Shown here piece after piece: positions 10,463 through 19,678 of a DNA stretch of 64,000 bases. How positions within the stretch are numbered: the stretch's first letter is position 1; each line of letters begins with the position of its first letter. The stretch is taken from positions 558,001 through 622,000 of the forward strand of contig JARGXX010000077.1 in assembly GCA_030374765.1 (NCBI GenBank). Direction: 5' to 3'. Position numbers and translations under genes: made by a program. Under the pieces are notes generated by a model that did not search any database, was not told where the DNA came from, and saw nothing but the letters and a program-made list of their open reading frames with translations. The DNA is from Agarophyton chilense (Eukaryota > Rhodophyta > Florideophyceae > Gracilariales > Gracilariaceae).

Positions 10463-12835
10463 ATGTCAAATTCGCAACCCACTGCTATTGAGATTCTCGA
10501 ACGTTATGAACTCGCAATTAAGGCCACGAACGACATCAACGCTATGATAAATATGGCTCGTATCCTTCTGGATGGCCCCGAAGGCCTCAAACCGGATGTT
10601 TCTCGAGGCGTTCAGCTTTTAGAGCGCGCAATCAAACAGGGCGATAGTCCCCGTGCTATGTTTGAACTCGCCCACCGCCACCATGTTGGCGAGAATGTGA
10701 TAACAGGTGATTTATCGAGAGCTGCGCAATTATATGAACGCTCGCTGAGATTAGAGAATGCCTCAGGCCCTCTCATCAACCTTGCCATTCTTTATAGGAC
10801 CGGCCAAGGGGTACCGATGAATTGTGCTCGAGGAGTTCAGCTTTTAGAACGGGCTATTAAGCAGTTGAACAACCCAACTGCCATGTATCTTCTCGGGGAC
10901 TTTCTCGTATCGAAGCTACCCGGGGTAGAGATTGACTCACGACGAGCGGCCAAATTATTTCGACGCGCAATCCGGGAAGCCAATCATGTTGACTCGATGT
11001 GGGGATTAGCTCATCTATATGAGGGCTCCTCGGGATTTTCAGCAAACTACAAGCGGGCTGTTAAGTGGTATGAGCGAGCGATTGAAAAAGGTGACGACAT
11101 AGATTCCAAGGTATCTCTGGCAAGAATCCTGGTGTGCGGTGAAAAAGGAGTGAAACGGGATCCCGAGCGTGCCCTCCGTCTCTTTGAAGAAGCTATCCAG
11201 TTTAAGAGTCATAGTTATGTTATCGGTGATCTTGCACTCTTTCTCACTGAAGGAATTATTGGTGTGCCAATCGATTATCCTCGCGCTGTGAAACTATGTG
11301 AGTTTTGCATCGAAAGACACAATTGCTATCATGCAATGTTTTCCCTTGGATGTCTGTTATCCGAGGGTGCAGAGGGAGTGCCTCGAGACGCAAAGCGGGC
11401 AGTACAACTATATGAAGAGGCTATAACGCGAGGTCATAGCGTGGACGCCATGAACAACTTGGCTTTGTTGTTGGAAAAGGGCGGTGAAGATTTTCCCGCT
11501 GACGAAAAGCGAGCAGTCCAGTTATATGAAGCGGCAATTGAAAAAAATAAGCTAGTCAACTCAATGATGAACTTGGGCCGACTGTTAAGGCATGGGGGAA
11601 AAGTAATACCGAAAGATCCAAAAAGGGCCCATGATTTGTTTGTTATGGCAGTTAAGAAGCATGACGAGCCTGAAGCGATCGTCCGTTTAGCTGAGATGCT
11701 TTCTCACGGTGCAGGCTCCGTAGAACCTGACCCTAAAGGAGCCCTTGATCTTTGTGAGTGTGTCATAAAAGAACACAACGAAAAGGGCGCTATTTATTGC
11801 ATGGCTAATCTCTTGAGCTATGGGCACAAAGAAATTCCCATAGATGCGAAACGAGCCGTGGAACTATATCAACAACTAGTAGATGAGGATAACGACGAGG
11901 CAGCCATGGTGGGCATAGGTGAGCTATTGTGGAATGGTCTAAACGAGCTGAAACCGGATCGAAGAAGGGCTGTAGAGATGTGCGAACGCGCTATAAAAGT
12001 AGCTAAAGAAAATAGCGGTCCAAAAGCGACGTTGGCGGCAATGTTAAGATTATCAAGTAATGCTGTTCCCACGGATCGAGATCGAGCCGTACAGTTATGC
12101 AATGAAGCTATTCAAGGAGACAAACATGTGTTCGGGAAATTAACACTGGCCAATATTCTTACAGAAACGGGAAACAGTTCCGAGCGGGACTTTGGTCGCG
12201 CTGCAGAGATATACACGGAGATTATGGAAGGGGATTGTGAGTATAACTGGCGCTGTTGGTTACCGTTGTCCTTGCGAAAGAATTTAAGTGGTATTTTGCC
12301 GATCCATGCTGGGAATGACGTGGGCTTGAACGCCGTAAGGACTTTCGAAACGCCTCAAGTTGTGGCGAAGATTAATCTTGCTAGTTTGATACTCGACTGT
12401 CAGACTTCATTTTCGCATGAGATTTCTCGCGCTATTGAGCTTCTCAAGAACGCCGCTGAAGGAGACAAGAACGTAGTGGCAATGGTGAATTTAGGTCATC
12501 TACTGTGGACGGGTACGAAGGGTGTTGCATGTGACCATAAGCTTGCCGTAGAGCTGCTCACAAGAGCCTGGGAAGAGAAGGGGAATATTTATGCATTGTT
12601 GATTCTGGCCAAGGCATTAATGGAAGGTGCAGATGGTGTGAACCGAGATGTAGATCGAGCTCTGGCCTTGTTCAAGAAAGCAATTGAAACGTCAATGGAT
12701 TCCGATGTTCTATTCGAAGCTAAACGCTTTTTGCGGGAGAAGAATGATCGTTTGGAGGTTGAAAGCGGTCAAATCGAAGAGGTGGTGAGCTTTGCATCGT
12801 CCATTGGGATTGACATTAGTGCTGTACAGAGGTAG
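10463..12835 (+). CDS. Sel1-like repeat protein
   Basis: Intronless, 790 residues, with a clear ATG at 10463. Almost the whole protein is a head-to-tail array of ~36-residue Sel1-like repeats (roughly 20 by eye) with the pattern AMxNLAxLLxxG..GVPxDxxRAVxLYExAI. There is no signal peptide, membrane segment or extra catalytic domain. Sel1 repeats form TPR-like alpha solenoids that hold protein partners, for example adaptor subunits in ER-associated degradation or signalling scaffolds. Here the lack of a leader or anchor points to a soluble cytosolic scaffold. The partners cannot be inferred. A slightly degenerate segment near residues 590-640 (12.2-12.4 kb) breaks the regular spacing. Such proteins are often lineage-expanded in algae and protists. 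Confidence 0.88.
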   Translation: MSNSQPTAIEILERYELAIKATNDINAMINMARILLDGPEGLKPDVSRGVQLLERAIKQGDSPRAMFELAHRHHVGENVITGDLSRAAQLYERSLRLENASGPLINLAILYRTGQGVPMNCARGVQLLERAIKQLNNPTAMYLLGDFLVSKLPGVEIDSRRAAKLFRRAIREANHVDSMWGLAHLYEGSSGFSANYKRAVKWYERAIEKGDDIDSKVSLARILVCGEKGVKRDPERALRLFEEAIQFKSHSYVIGDLALFLTEGIIGVPIDYPRAVKLCEFCIERHNCYHAMFSLGCLLSEGAEGVPRDAKRAVQLYEEAITRGHSVDAMNNLALLLEKGGEDFPADEKRAVQLYEAAIEKNKLVNSMMNLGRLLRHGGKVIPKDPKRAHDLFVMAVKKHDEPEAIVRLAEMLSHGAGSVEPDPKGALDLCECVIKEHNEKGAIYCMANLLSYGHKEIPIDAKRAVELYQQLVDEDNDEAAMVGIGELLWNGLNELKPDRRRAVEMCERAIKVAKENSGPKATLAAMLRLSSNAVPTDRDRAVQLCNEAIQGDKHVFGKLTLANILTETGNSSERDFGRAAEIYTEIMEGDCEYNWRCWLPLSLRKNLSGILPIHAGNDVGLNAVRTFETPQVVAKINLASLILDCQTSFSHEISRAIELLKNAAEGDKNVVAMVNLGHLLWTGTKGVACDHKLAVELLTRAWEEKGNIYALLILAKALMEGADGVNRDVDRALALFKKAIETSMDSDVLFEAKRFLREKNDRLEVESGQIEEVVSFASSIGIDISAVQR

Positions 12836-14782
12836 GAGCATCTTAAGGGACTCCATGCTTAAGCTAAGAAAATAACGTGCACAGAAAGCCGTTCCGAATG
12901 AGAGTGATAATTCATGGAGTACCTTGACGTCGTCAAAATGCTCAAAGCACGCTGATTCACCTTTTTCCATTACGCGAAGGGGACTTGGCGCTGCAGTTCT
13001 TGGCATCTGACATGACAGTGTCTAAAGAAATCTTGCCCAGAGAATAACAAATGAATACATTTCGGGCTAGGTATTCGCACAGGATCAGGTTCAGAGAATT
13101 GAAGCAGTCCTTCACTACGATGATACAAGATTGGGTGAATCTCTCAAAGGTGAAGGCTGTTTCTTGTTTTCGTTCAAAAGCAGGACGGGGGCCTCGCTGT
13201 TCGCCTTCTCTTGGTGTGCCTGTCTCTGATCGAAATCTACGTGATCATAGCAAAATGGACAAGCGAAAGGAAATACCCCCGAGGCCAGCATTGACTCTAG
13301 AACGAAGAGAAGCAGGACCTTTCTAACATCGAGAAGCATGTTTTACGTGCCCAAGGAAGCTGCTCAAGACGGTCCTTATTCTCGATGATATTGAAGAATT
13401 TAACTGCAACATGTTGGTTGTGTTTTGTTGGGAGGTTCAAATAGGGTCCAAAAGACGAAAGACAGTTTAGTCTCCTGCTGGAAACCTGGTTCGTGTTGAA
13501 GAAGATGGAAGGAATCCTGACCATGCTACTTTTCATTCCCGGAGCGAAGGTTTTGGGTTGCAAGCATTGAGGTTCTTCGCTATATTTGATACTGTCGTGG
13601 TATTCAGTTTTCTCCAGACTAATCGACTGTCGCCACAATGAATCTGTCCGAAGGATGCTTTCCCGCATACGTATGTTTTGAGATGCGCAGGAGTTTGGTG
13701 TGTTCCAATTATGTTTTTACCTACAATTTGTCTACCATAATGATCAAATTCGATAGCCGTGCCTCGAGGAATGAAGTTGGTCTCGTAGCTACGAAGGGTA
13801 CAATGTAACCCTTACCCTTCGTTCTACAATGTACCCTTCGTTACTACGAGACCAGCATGTACAGTAATGCTGTCGTATTGGACCCCTTTTTTATTTTTTC
13901 GATGGCTGACTGATTTTAATGCTGCGATTAGACACGTCCTAGGAGAGTAGTTACTTCATGTACTCTAGCTAGCCGACGAAGATCAATATTCTGCAGAACG
14001 GAGCCTGAGTGTTTAACAATTCGACATGAATTATATCCAGAGTTATGGATTCTACGAGAGATCGATTTCTTTTTGCGCATTTCTCTTTGTCTTATGACAG
14101 CAGGTAGCCTTCCCTTGCCTTTCACACTCATAGATTGTCCTCACCGGTAGAATAGCTACGAGAAAAAGAGAAACTACTGTACTTGGTTGCGTACGAAGTG
14201 CACTGTTGTGGAGATCTGCGTATCTATCGATAGTTTTCCTTCCGCTTAGGAAACCGCCCAGATGAATTCCCAACGCGTGTTAAGCCTTCAACGCGGTGGC
14301 TCCCGAGAGCGGTCGAACTTATACTGTAGCCATCCATGTTGTGCTAGACATAACAGATTTTTTTATTTACTTGATGATAATTACGGCTTAAAAGCGGATG
14401 TACTGTAGAAGTCATTTTCCTGTTGAAAAATCTGTATGCTCTCAAGATATTTGTACATTACAACGCAGTAGCAACGCGAATTGGGCATATCGAATGTGTA
14501 TTTGGAAAAAAGATCCAGATCGAGTCGGATCCCACTCTCTTGCAGCAAGGGTAGATCATCGCTTATCTATCGCGCAGGCAAGATTACGCGTCCTGTACAA
14601 CCCAAACTATTTCCCAGTTTCACCGTCTTGAATAGCTATTCCGAGATCTCGCTGCGTCGGGAAAGCCACTATCAGTGCATCAGTTGCGTTTACGGTTTTT
14701 GAAGTGGCCTTTACTCCGTTGTTCGGCACACTCATCTTCCTGTAACTTTCTCCTGAGGCCCCATATCTTAGATTCTTTCATC
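12836..14782. other. Intergenic, ~1.9 kb
   Basis: No recognisable gene. It holds the small inverted repeat at 13779-13853. A 123-residue frame on the minus strand (13297-13668) has an ATG but no family resemblance. A short stretch near 14166 (GAGAAACTACTGTACTTGG) recurs in similar form near 54750, so part of it is repeat-derived. Confidence 0.4.
13779..13853. repeat. 75-bp inverted repeat (mini-MITE-like)
   Basis: Arms of about 27 bp, beginning GGTCTCGTAG and ending CTACGAGACC, flank a short centre that contains further copies of the ACGAAGGGTA motif. The arms match except for a few bases. It can form a stable hairpin and resembles a very small foldback element. It could also be an intergenic regulatory hairpin. 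Confidence 0.65.
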
Positions 14783-17431
14783 ATGCCCTGTGGTGGCGTT
14801 CACCTGACCTTGGACGCAGACCCGTTCACTGGGTCGTACGCCACACCCCATTATCAACCGCGTCTTCCACTCCGTCCGACACATCTGGACCTCAATCTTA
14901 GTTTTTCCATACCAAAGCGAACAGTTCATGGAACTGTTACGCATTCGCTCAAAGCTCAATGGCATGGGGCGCATGTCATCACTCTTCACGCCGAAGACCT
15001 GGAGCAAGTTCATGTGACTTCCCCTGAGGATGATATGCTCTCATTTTCCTATGACGGGCACATTATCCAAGCTGTATTCAGCTATCCACTCCCGAAGAAC
15101 GAGAAGGTCTCTATTGTTGTTTCCTATCAGATTAGTGATCCGATCGACGGGTTGTTATTCAGTAGAGAGAATGAGGGGCATTGGGTCGTGTCCGATCACG
15201 AAACTGAGCGGGCACGTTATTGGCTTCCTGTGGTCGATCATCCAAGTGTGCGTACGACTCTATCGTTCAAGATACGGACATCTGCTGAAGAAAACCTGAC
15301 CGCCCTTGCAAATGGACAACTGATTTCTGAAAAAGTAGAGGGCGCTGAAAAGGTTTCGCATTGGGAAATGAAGCAAATAACTCCAAGTTACTTAATATGT
15401 GTTGCTATTGGACGATTTGTCGTTGCATGTGGAGGCGAACAGCATGGTAAACCGATTAAGTATTTCGGCGTGAAAGGCGGGCGTCATCCATATACAGAAG
15501 AGGATCTAGCCTTTACCTTTGGTCGGACCAAGGAAATGATATCGTTCATGGAAAACAAGGTTCAGTTTGAGCTCCCATGGCCCAAGTATTACCAATTCTG
15601 TGTCGGTGATGTAGGCGGTGCAATGGAAAACAGCTCCTTGGTTTCTTATGATGAATGGTACATGTTGGATGAGCGCAGTTCGAGCGAAAGAGCCCACAGG
15701 GTTGACAGCACTGTAGTCCATGAACTCGCACATACTTGGTTCGGTGACACTGTCGTTTGCTCGGATTTCTGTCATAGCTTCCTCAAGGAATCCTTTGCGA
15801 CTCTCATATCTGCTGAATGGTATCACTACAAGAACGGGGAAGAAGAATTTCAAAATACTCTTACAAGGTACGCTGAAGCATCTTTTGCTGAAACCTTGGA
15901 TTACGTGCGACCGATTGTCTGCAGGAACTACGAGTCATCATGGGATTTATTTGACAGACATTTGTACACGAATGGGGCTTGGCGCCTTCACATGCTTCGT
16001 ACCAAGCTTGGTAACGACAGGTTTTGGAGCGCTGTATCGTACTATCTTCATAAACGCGCATGGCAGACTGTGGAGGCCGATGATTTTCGACGAGATCTTG
16101 AAGAACATTCCAATGAGCAGCTTTGTTCTTTCTTTGATCAGTGGTTCTACGGCAGAGGACATCCGGTCCTCGAGGTTTTCTTTGACTACGACGCTTCGAA
16201 GGGCGGATGTGCTTCTATTACTGTAGAACAAGTGCAGGCAGATGACGGGAAAGGTATTGGTCTCTTTGACATTACTATCGACGTTGCAATAGAAGTGAGC
16301 TCTGGTACGTGGGAAACACACACTCTGACGATGGAAAACGGTGCGAGTACTGCGCAGTCAGTCGAAAAAGTTCCAGCAAAACCGTTGCAGTTGGTTATTG
16401 ACCCAGAGAAGAAAGTGCTGCACAATCTTACAAAAATGAGCGGTGTGGGTGATGACATGCACATCCGTTGTCTTTCGCATGCTCCAACGTTTGCAGGAAG
16501 GTATCAATCTGCAAAGTTTCTCTTCGAATCGGGGTCACGCAGAGCCAGAGCTGCGTTGCATGACGCCCTTAGGAAGGAAAGTCATTGGGGTATAAGGTCT
16601 GCCATTGCGCAATGGCTGGGGAAGGCAGGAAGGAAGGATTCATTGCCTGCACTGATTGATGCGGCGTTCCACGAAGCTGATGCACGCGCAACTCCCACGA
16701 TTCTTGCAGCCATAAGCGAGTTTCGCGAACCGGAGGCCGAACAAGCTCTGTTAAAGTTCGTCCATGATGGGCATGATATGATGCGACCGTATGGCGCTAT
16801 GGGCATGGCAATCCGTGGGCTGGGGAAGATGCGAAAAATTGAACATTTAGAGCTCATCACGAGCTTTCTCGAAGAGTTTCGAATGGGCGGAAAAAGCTTT
16901 GAGATACCGCTTGCTGCTGCCAGTGCTTTAGGATACATGTGTGAATGGAAAGCAATAGAGGTGATAATGAAGCACACAAGCCCCCCTGACCTGAAGCTCC
17001 CGAACAGGGTACGGTGTGGGCTTCTCTACGCATTGCCACATGGGATGGAGTTTGAAAGCGCAGCGAATCGGGCGAAAGTGTTTGACTTTGTTGAAGGGGT
17101 TTGCAAGCGAGAGGAGCGAAGTATGGTAGCAATGGCAGCGGCAAGGGTGTTGGTTACGTTCTCTGACGTAGGCAATGCAACAAAAGCGTTGGACGAATTG
17201 GAGAAGCGTGTAAGCGCGCAGACTAAACCGCAAATACGGGGGTTGAGGGAACGGGCAAGGATGAAGATGAGCAGTGTGAACGCGAAAGCAAAGGAAAATG
17301 TGACTACCATCGAAAAAATGAAAAAGGATTTGAAAGAGCTTCAGAGAAAATACGAAAAACTTGAGGCGAAGTTGGACGCTCAGTCGACTGGAAAGAAGGT
17401 GGATGCAAGCAAGTCGAACAAGGACAATTGA
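14783..17431 (+). CDS. M1-family zinc aminopeptidase with HEAT-like C-terminus
   Basis: Intronless. The frame is open from 14675, but the first ATG is at 14783 (MPCGGVHLTL), giving 882 residues. The order is an N-terminal beta-sandwich domain, then the catalytic domain with the GAMEN exopeptidase motif (residues 279-283), zinc-binding HELAH (313-317) and the third zinc ligand Glu336 in LKESFA. YTNGAWRLHML carries the transition-state Tyr region. After about residue 560 come HEAT-like helical repeats, and the last ~60 residues are a Lys/Glu coiled coil. M1 enzymes remove N-terminal amino acids from peptides. All active-site residues I can check are present. No transit peptide is evident after the chosen start, so a cytosolic enzyme is likely. 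The coiled-coil tail is unusual and may mediate oligomerisation. Confidence 0.92.
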   Translation: MPCGGVHLTLDADPFTGSYATPHYQPRLPLRPTHLDLNLSFSIPKRTVHGTVTHSLKAQWHGAHVITLHAEDLEQVHVTSPEDDMLSFSYDGHIIQAVFSYPLPKNEKVSIVVSYQISDPIDGLLFSRENEGHWVVSDHETERARYWLPVVDHPSVRTTLSFKIRTSAEENLTALANGQLISEKVEGAEKVSHWEMKQITPSYLICVAIGRFVVACGGEQHGKPIKYFGVKGGRHPYTEEDLAFTFGRTKEMISFMENKVQFELPWPKYYQFCVGDVGGAMENSSLVSYDEWYMLDERSSSERAHRVDSTVVHELAHTWFGDTVVCSDFCHSFLKESFATLISAEWYHYKNGEEEFQNTLTRYAEASFAETLDYVRPIVCRNYESSWDLFDRHLYTNGAWRLHMLRTKLGNDRFWSAVSYYLHKRAWQTVEADDFRRDLEEHSNEQLCSFFDQWFYGRGHPVLEVFFDYDASKGGCASITVEQVQADDGKGIGLFDITIDVAIEVSSGTWETHTLTMENGASTAQSVEKVPAKPLQLVIDPEKKVLHNLTKMSGVGDDMHIRCLSHAPTFAGRYQSAKFLFESGSRRARAALHDALRKESHWGIRSAIAQWLGKAGRKDSLPALIDAAFHEADARATPTILAAISEFREPEAEQALLKFVHDGHDMMRPYGAMGMAIRGLGKMRKIEHLELITSFLEEFRMGGKSFEIPLAAASALGYMCEWKAIEVIMKHTSPPDLKLPNRVRCGLLYALPHGMEFESAANRAKVFDFVEGVCKREERSMVAMAAARVLVTFSDVGNATKALDELEKRVSAQTKPQIRGLRERARMKMSSVNAKAKENVTTIEKMKKDLKELQRKYEKLEAKLDAQSTGKKVDASKSNKDN

Positions 17432-17802
17432 GGCGGCAATGACGGCGGCATCCGCTGAGAAAGCGATCTTTTTTTTGAAGTTATATCTGCTTAAGATGGT
17501 GCGCTGTGGTTGAGGACGTGTTCAAGCATTGGACTGCAAGCTGGCAATGGGATAAAAAGGAGGGAAAAGATTATAACACGTTGAAACCGGAAGGCAAAAT
17601 ATTACGAGAGCAATGGACTCGTGCGCGCTGAAAAGGGAGCATAGACAGGTTGTGTTAACACACGTTGATCGATTTTTGAATGTACAAGGCGCTTGCACAC
17701 GGTGTGTTGCGGCGCATGCGGGGGTTGTAGGCGCGTTGCTGAAACGTTTCTGATGCGATATCGCACAAAAAGTAGGTATGGGTTACACATAAAATGAGCA
17801 GG
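17432..17802. other. Convergent 3' intergenic spacer
   Basis: This lies between the stop codons of the aminopeptidase and the ARF-like gene, which converge here. Nothing else is recognisable. Confidence 0.5.
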
Positions 17803-18378
17803 TCACGAATAGCCGTATAACTTGAGTTGGTCAACCATCCACTTGAAGCCGTCTCGTAGGTTGGTGCCATCGGTGGCGACAGTGGGAAGAACCTTGTAGT
17901 TGCGTACGGGCAGATCGTGTAATTCCAGCTCGGTGGCGATTTGATCGATGGAAGCGGCGTCCGAGAGGTCTTGCTTGTTGGCCAAGACGAGGAGCGGGAT
18001 GTCAGGCACGATGAGGCTTTTTTTCTTCTTATCGCCGAAGAAGAGCTTCTTGAGCTCCTCGGCGGCCTGGGGGAGGCGACTGGGATCGGAAGAATCGACG
18101 ACGTACGCCACGCCGTTGGCCTCCTTGCTGTAGGTGCGCCAAAGCGCGCGGACCTTCTCGAGGCCGCCCACATCGTACAGCTCGAAGTCCATGCCGTCAA
18201 CCTTGACTACCTCCTTGTTCATGCCGAGCGTGGGGATGGTCTCGAGCTTCTTGCCGTGCTTGACTTGGTACAAGATGGTTGTGGTGCCGGAGCCATCCAA
18301 ACCGACGAGCAACACACACGGCAAATCGGTGTCCTTCCCACTGGGGCGGCCGGTGCACGCGCTAAGAGCGGCGCCCAT
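17803..18378 (-). CDS. Atypical ARF/ARL small GTPase lacking key catalytic residues
   Basis: The ATG at 18378 gives 191 residues starting MGAALSACTG, with Gly2 available for N-myristoylation as in ARFs. The fold is clearly ARF: P-loop region GLDGSGTTT (26-34), switch I-like ETIPTLGMNKE, DVGGLEKVRALWR (69-81), LANKQD for guanine recognition and a final TVATDGTNLRDG segment. Two nearly invariant residues are changed. The P-loop Lys of GxxxxGK(S/T) is Thr32, and the catalytic Gln after DVGG is Leu73. Family knowledge says loss of the Lys greatly weakens nucleotide binding and loss of the Gln blocks hydrolysis. NKQD is kept, so it may bind nucleotide in an unusual way or act as a fixed-state membrane adaptor. 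The open frame continues upstream of the ATG, but only as GC-rich leader. It is transcribed away from the membrane-protein gene at 18905. Confidence 0.88.
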   Translation of the reverse strand: MGAALSACTGRPSGKDTDLPCVLLVGLDGSGTTTILYQVKHGKKLETIPTLGMNKEVVKVDGMDFELYDVGGLEKVRALWRTYSKEANGVAYVVDSSDPSRLPQAAEELKKLFFGDKKKKSLIVPDIPLLVLANKQDLSDAASIDQIATELELHDLPVRNYKVLPTVATDGTNLRDGFKWMVDQLKLYGYS

Positions 18379-18904
18379 TTGACGGAAGGCGAGGGCGAGG
18401 GCGAGGGCGAGCGGGGGAGGGCGAAGGTGGGGAGGGTGGGGAGGAGGGAGGGGGGACGGGGTAGAAAGGGTGGGGGGGGGGGGGGGGAAGCGGAAAGAGG
18501 AAACGGGCGGCAGCAGGAACGGACACGGCGGAAGCGGCGGAAGCCGGTCAGACGAGAGTGGAAACGAAAGCAAGACGGAGCGAAAGTCTCGAGGCGCGCG
18601 CGCGCGTCGGACAAGCTGCAGCTTGCTATGTGTATCTAAGTACGCATGTCGAAGGCGCGATGCGACAATGCTGTGGCGCTGCGGTGCGATGCGGCGCGTG
18701 CAACGAAGGCGCGCTGACGGCCAACGGCTGTAAGCGCGAGCAACTACGCGCGCGCGTGTCAGCAACCCCGCGCGTGCGTGGCTGCTGCTGCGCGTCCCAT
18801 CTCCATGGCAGACGACAGATGCTGCGGCCCACCACACGAGCGCTTCCGCATCGTCATCCCATCGGCCGCGTCCGCCCCCATCGGCCGCGTCCGTCCGCCG
18901 CACC
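18379..18904. promoter_or_regulatory. Divergent promoter region with long G tract
   Basis: 526 bp separate two divergent starts. Close to the ARF-like ATG there are GAGGGC tandem units (from about 18390), several GGG runs and an uninterrupted run of 16 G (18472-18487). The strand sense to the ARF-like gene therefore carries a C tract in its probable leader. The plus strand could form G-quadruplexes. There is no TATA box that I would defend. Confidence 0.5.
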
Positions 18905-19535
18905 ATGATCGCCTCCGCGCTCGTCTTTCTCGCGCTGGGCGTCCTTTTGCTGCCGCGTGCTCCCTTCGTCGTCGTCTTCGTAGTCGCCGTCGCCTCCGCC
19001 GCCGCCGTTGCCACAGCCTGCCAGCAGCTGGCGCCAGACGTTTGCGCGCGTACCTGCGTCCCCTTCCATTTCGGCACCAACAGGCAGGCCGACTTCTCCT
19101 GTGGCGACTGGTGGCTTCGCGCCCGCTGTTGCAACGGCACTGAAGCCATTCCCCTCGTCACCAGCGTTTACTACACATGCTCATGTCAGCGTAAGTTTGT
19201 CCATCCCGTCGCTCCGCGCGTCTTGCCAGCCCGCCTTTTCCGCTCTCTTGCTGACTGTTTCCGCCTCGTGTCTCAGCGGACGGAATGACCTCCCGCGGCC
19301 TCGCCGTCATTCTTGTGCTCGCGTTTGCCGCCATCTCTGTCGTGCTCGCCGCTGTGGCTTATGTGCTGTACCGGTGCGTTCTTCAAACGCCTGTTTCAAG
19401 CAAAAGCAAACCAACCGTCGCGCACGCTACTGACTGGCGGAATGCCGTGTTTGCAGACAAAAGAAACGGGCCAAGGCGGAAGAAGAAGAACACGACAGGG
19501 CCATCGAAGAGGCCCAGGTGTACCTTCCGAGATGA
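18905..19535 (+). CDS. Small single-pass membrane protein with Cys-rich ectodomain, three exons
   Basis: Hand-built model: exons 18905-19190, 19277-19373 and 19457-19535, with introns of 86 and 83 nt (GTAAGT to TCTCAG, and GTGCGT to TTGCAG), giving 153 residues. The frame is kept through both splices. The order is a hydrophobic N-terminal leader (first ~38 residues, ending near VATACQQL), an ectodomain of about 55 residues with eight Cys (one adjacent CC pair) and one NGT sequon, a transmembrane helix around AVILVLAFAAISVVLAAVAY, and a short tail with a basic start (RQKKRAKAEEEEHD). The leader, disulfide-rich domain, helix and charged tail are what a type I surface receptor or adhesion protein shows. 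I recognise no family. GC-rich codon use fits the neighbouring ARF-like gene. Confidence 0.65.
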
Positions 19536-19678
19536 TTGCTGCCCGCTTCACTCATCCCAATAGACCGCGTCGACTACACGCATGTCAACCTATTCACTCC
19601 TCAAGCATGCATGCTCTAACATCTTAACGCCTCATGACTTACACTAAATGCAAAGCTTGCCACCGCTTCTAACGCACA

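Noticed and set aside
13297-13668. 123-residue minus-strand frame with an ATG
   Set aside because: No motif, no splice partner and ordinary for chance at this length in this base composition.
14675-14782. 36-residue upstream extension of the aminopeptidase resembling a targeting peptide
   Set aside because: No ATG in the extension; the first ATG is 14783.
17655-18200. Long minus-strand frame overlapping the ARF-like gene
   Set aside because: Shadow frame of a GC-rich gene, dominated by Ser/Thr/Arg, with no family resemblance.
18379-19161. N-terminal extension of the ARF-like frame (about 260 residues upstream of MGAALSACTG)
   Set aside because: Arg/Ala/Pro-rich translation of the GC-rich leader and promoter. 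The ARF N-terminus with Gly2 fits the internal ATG.
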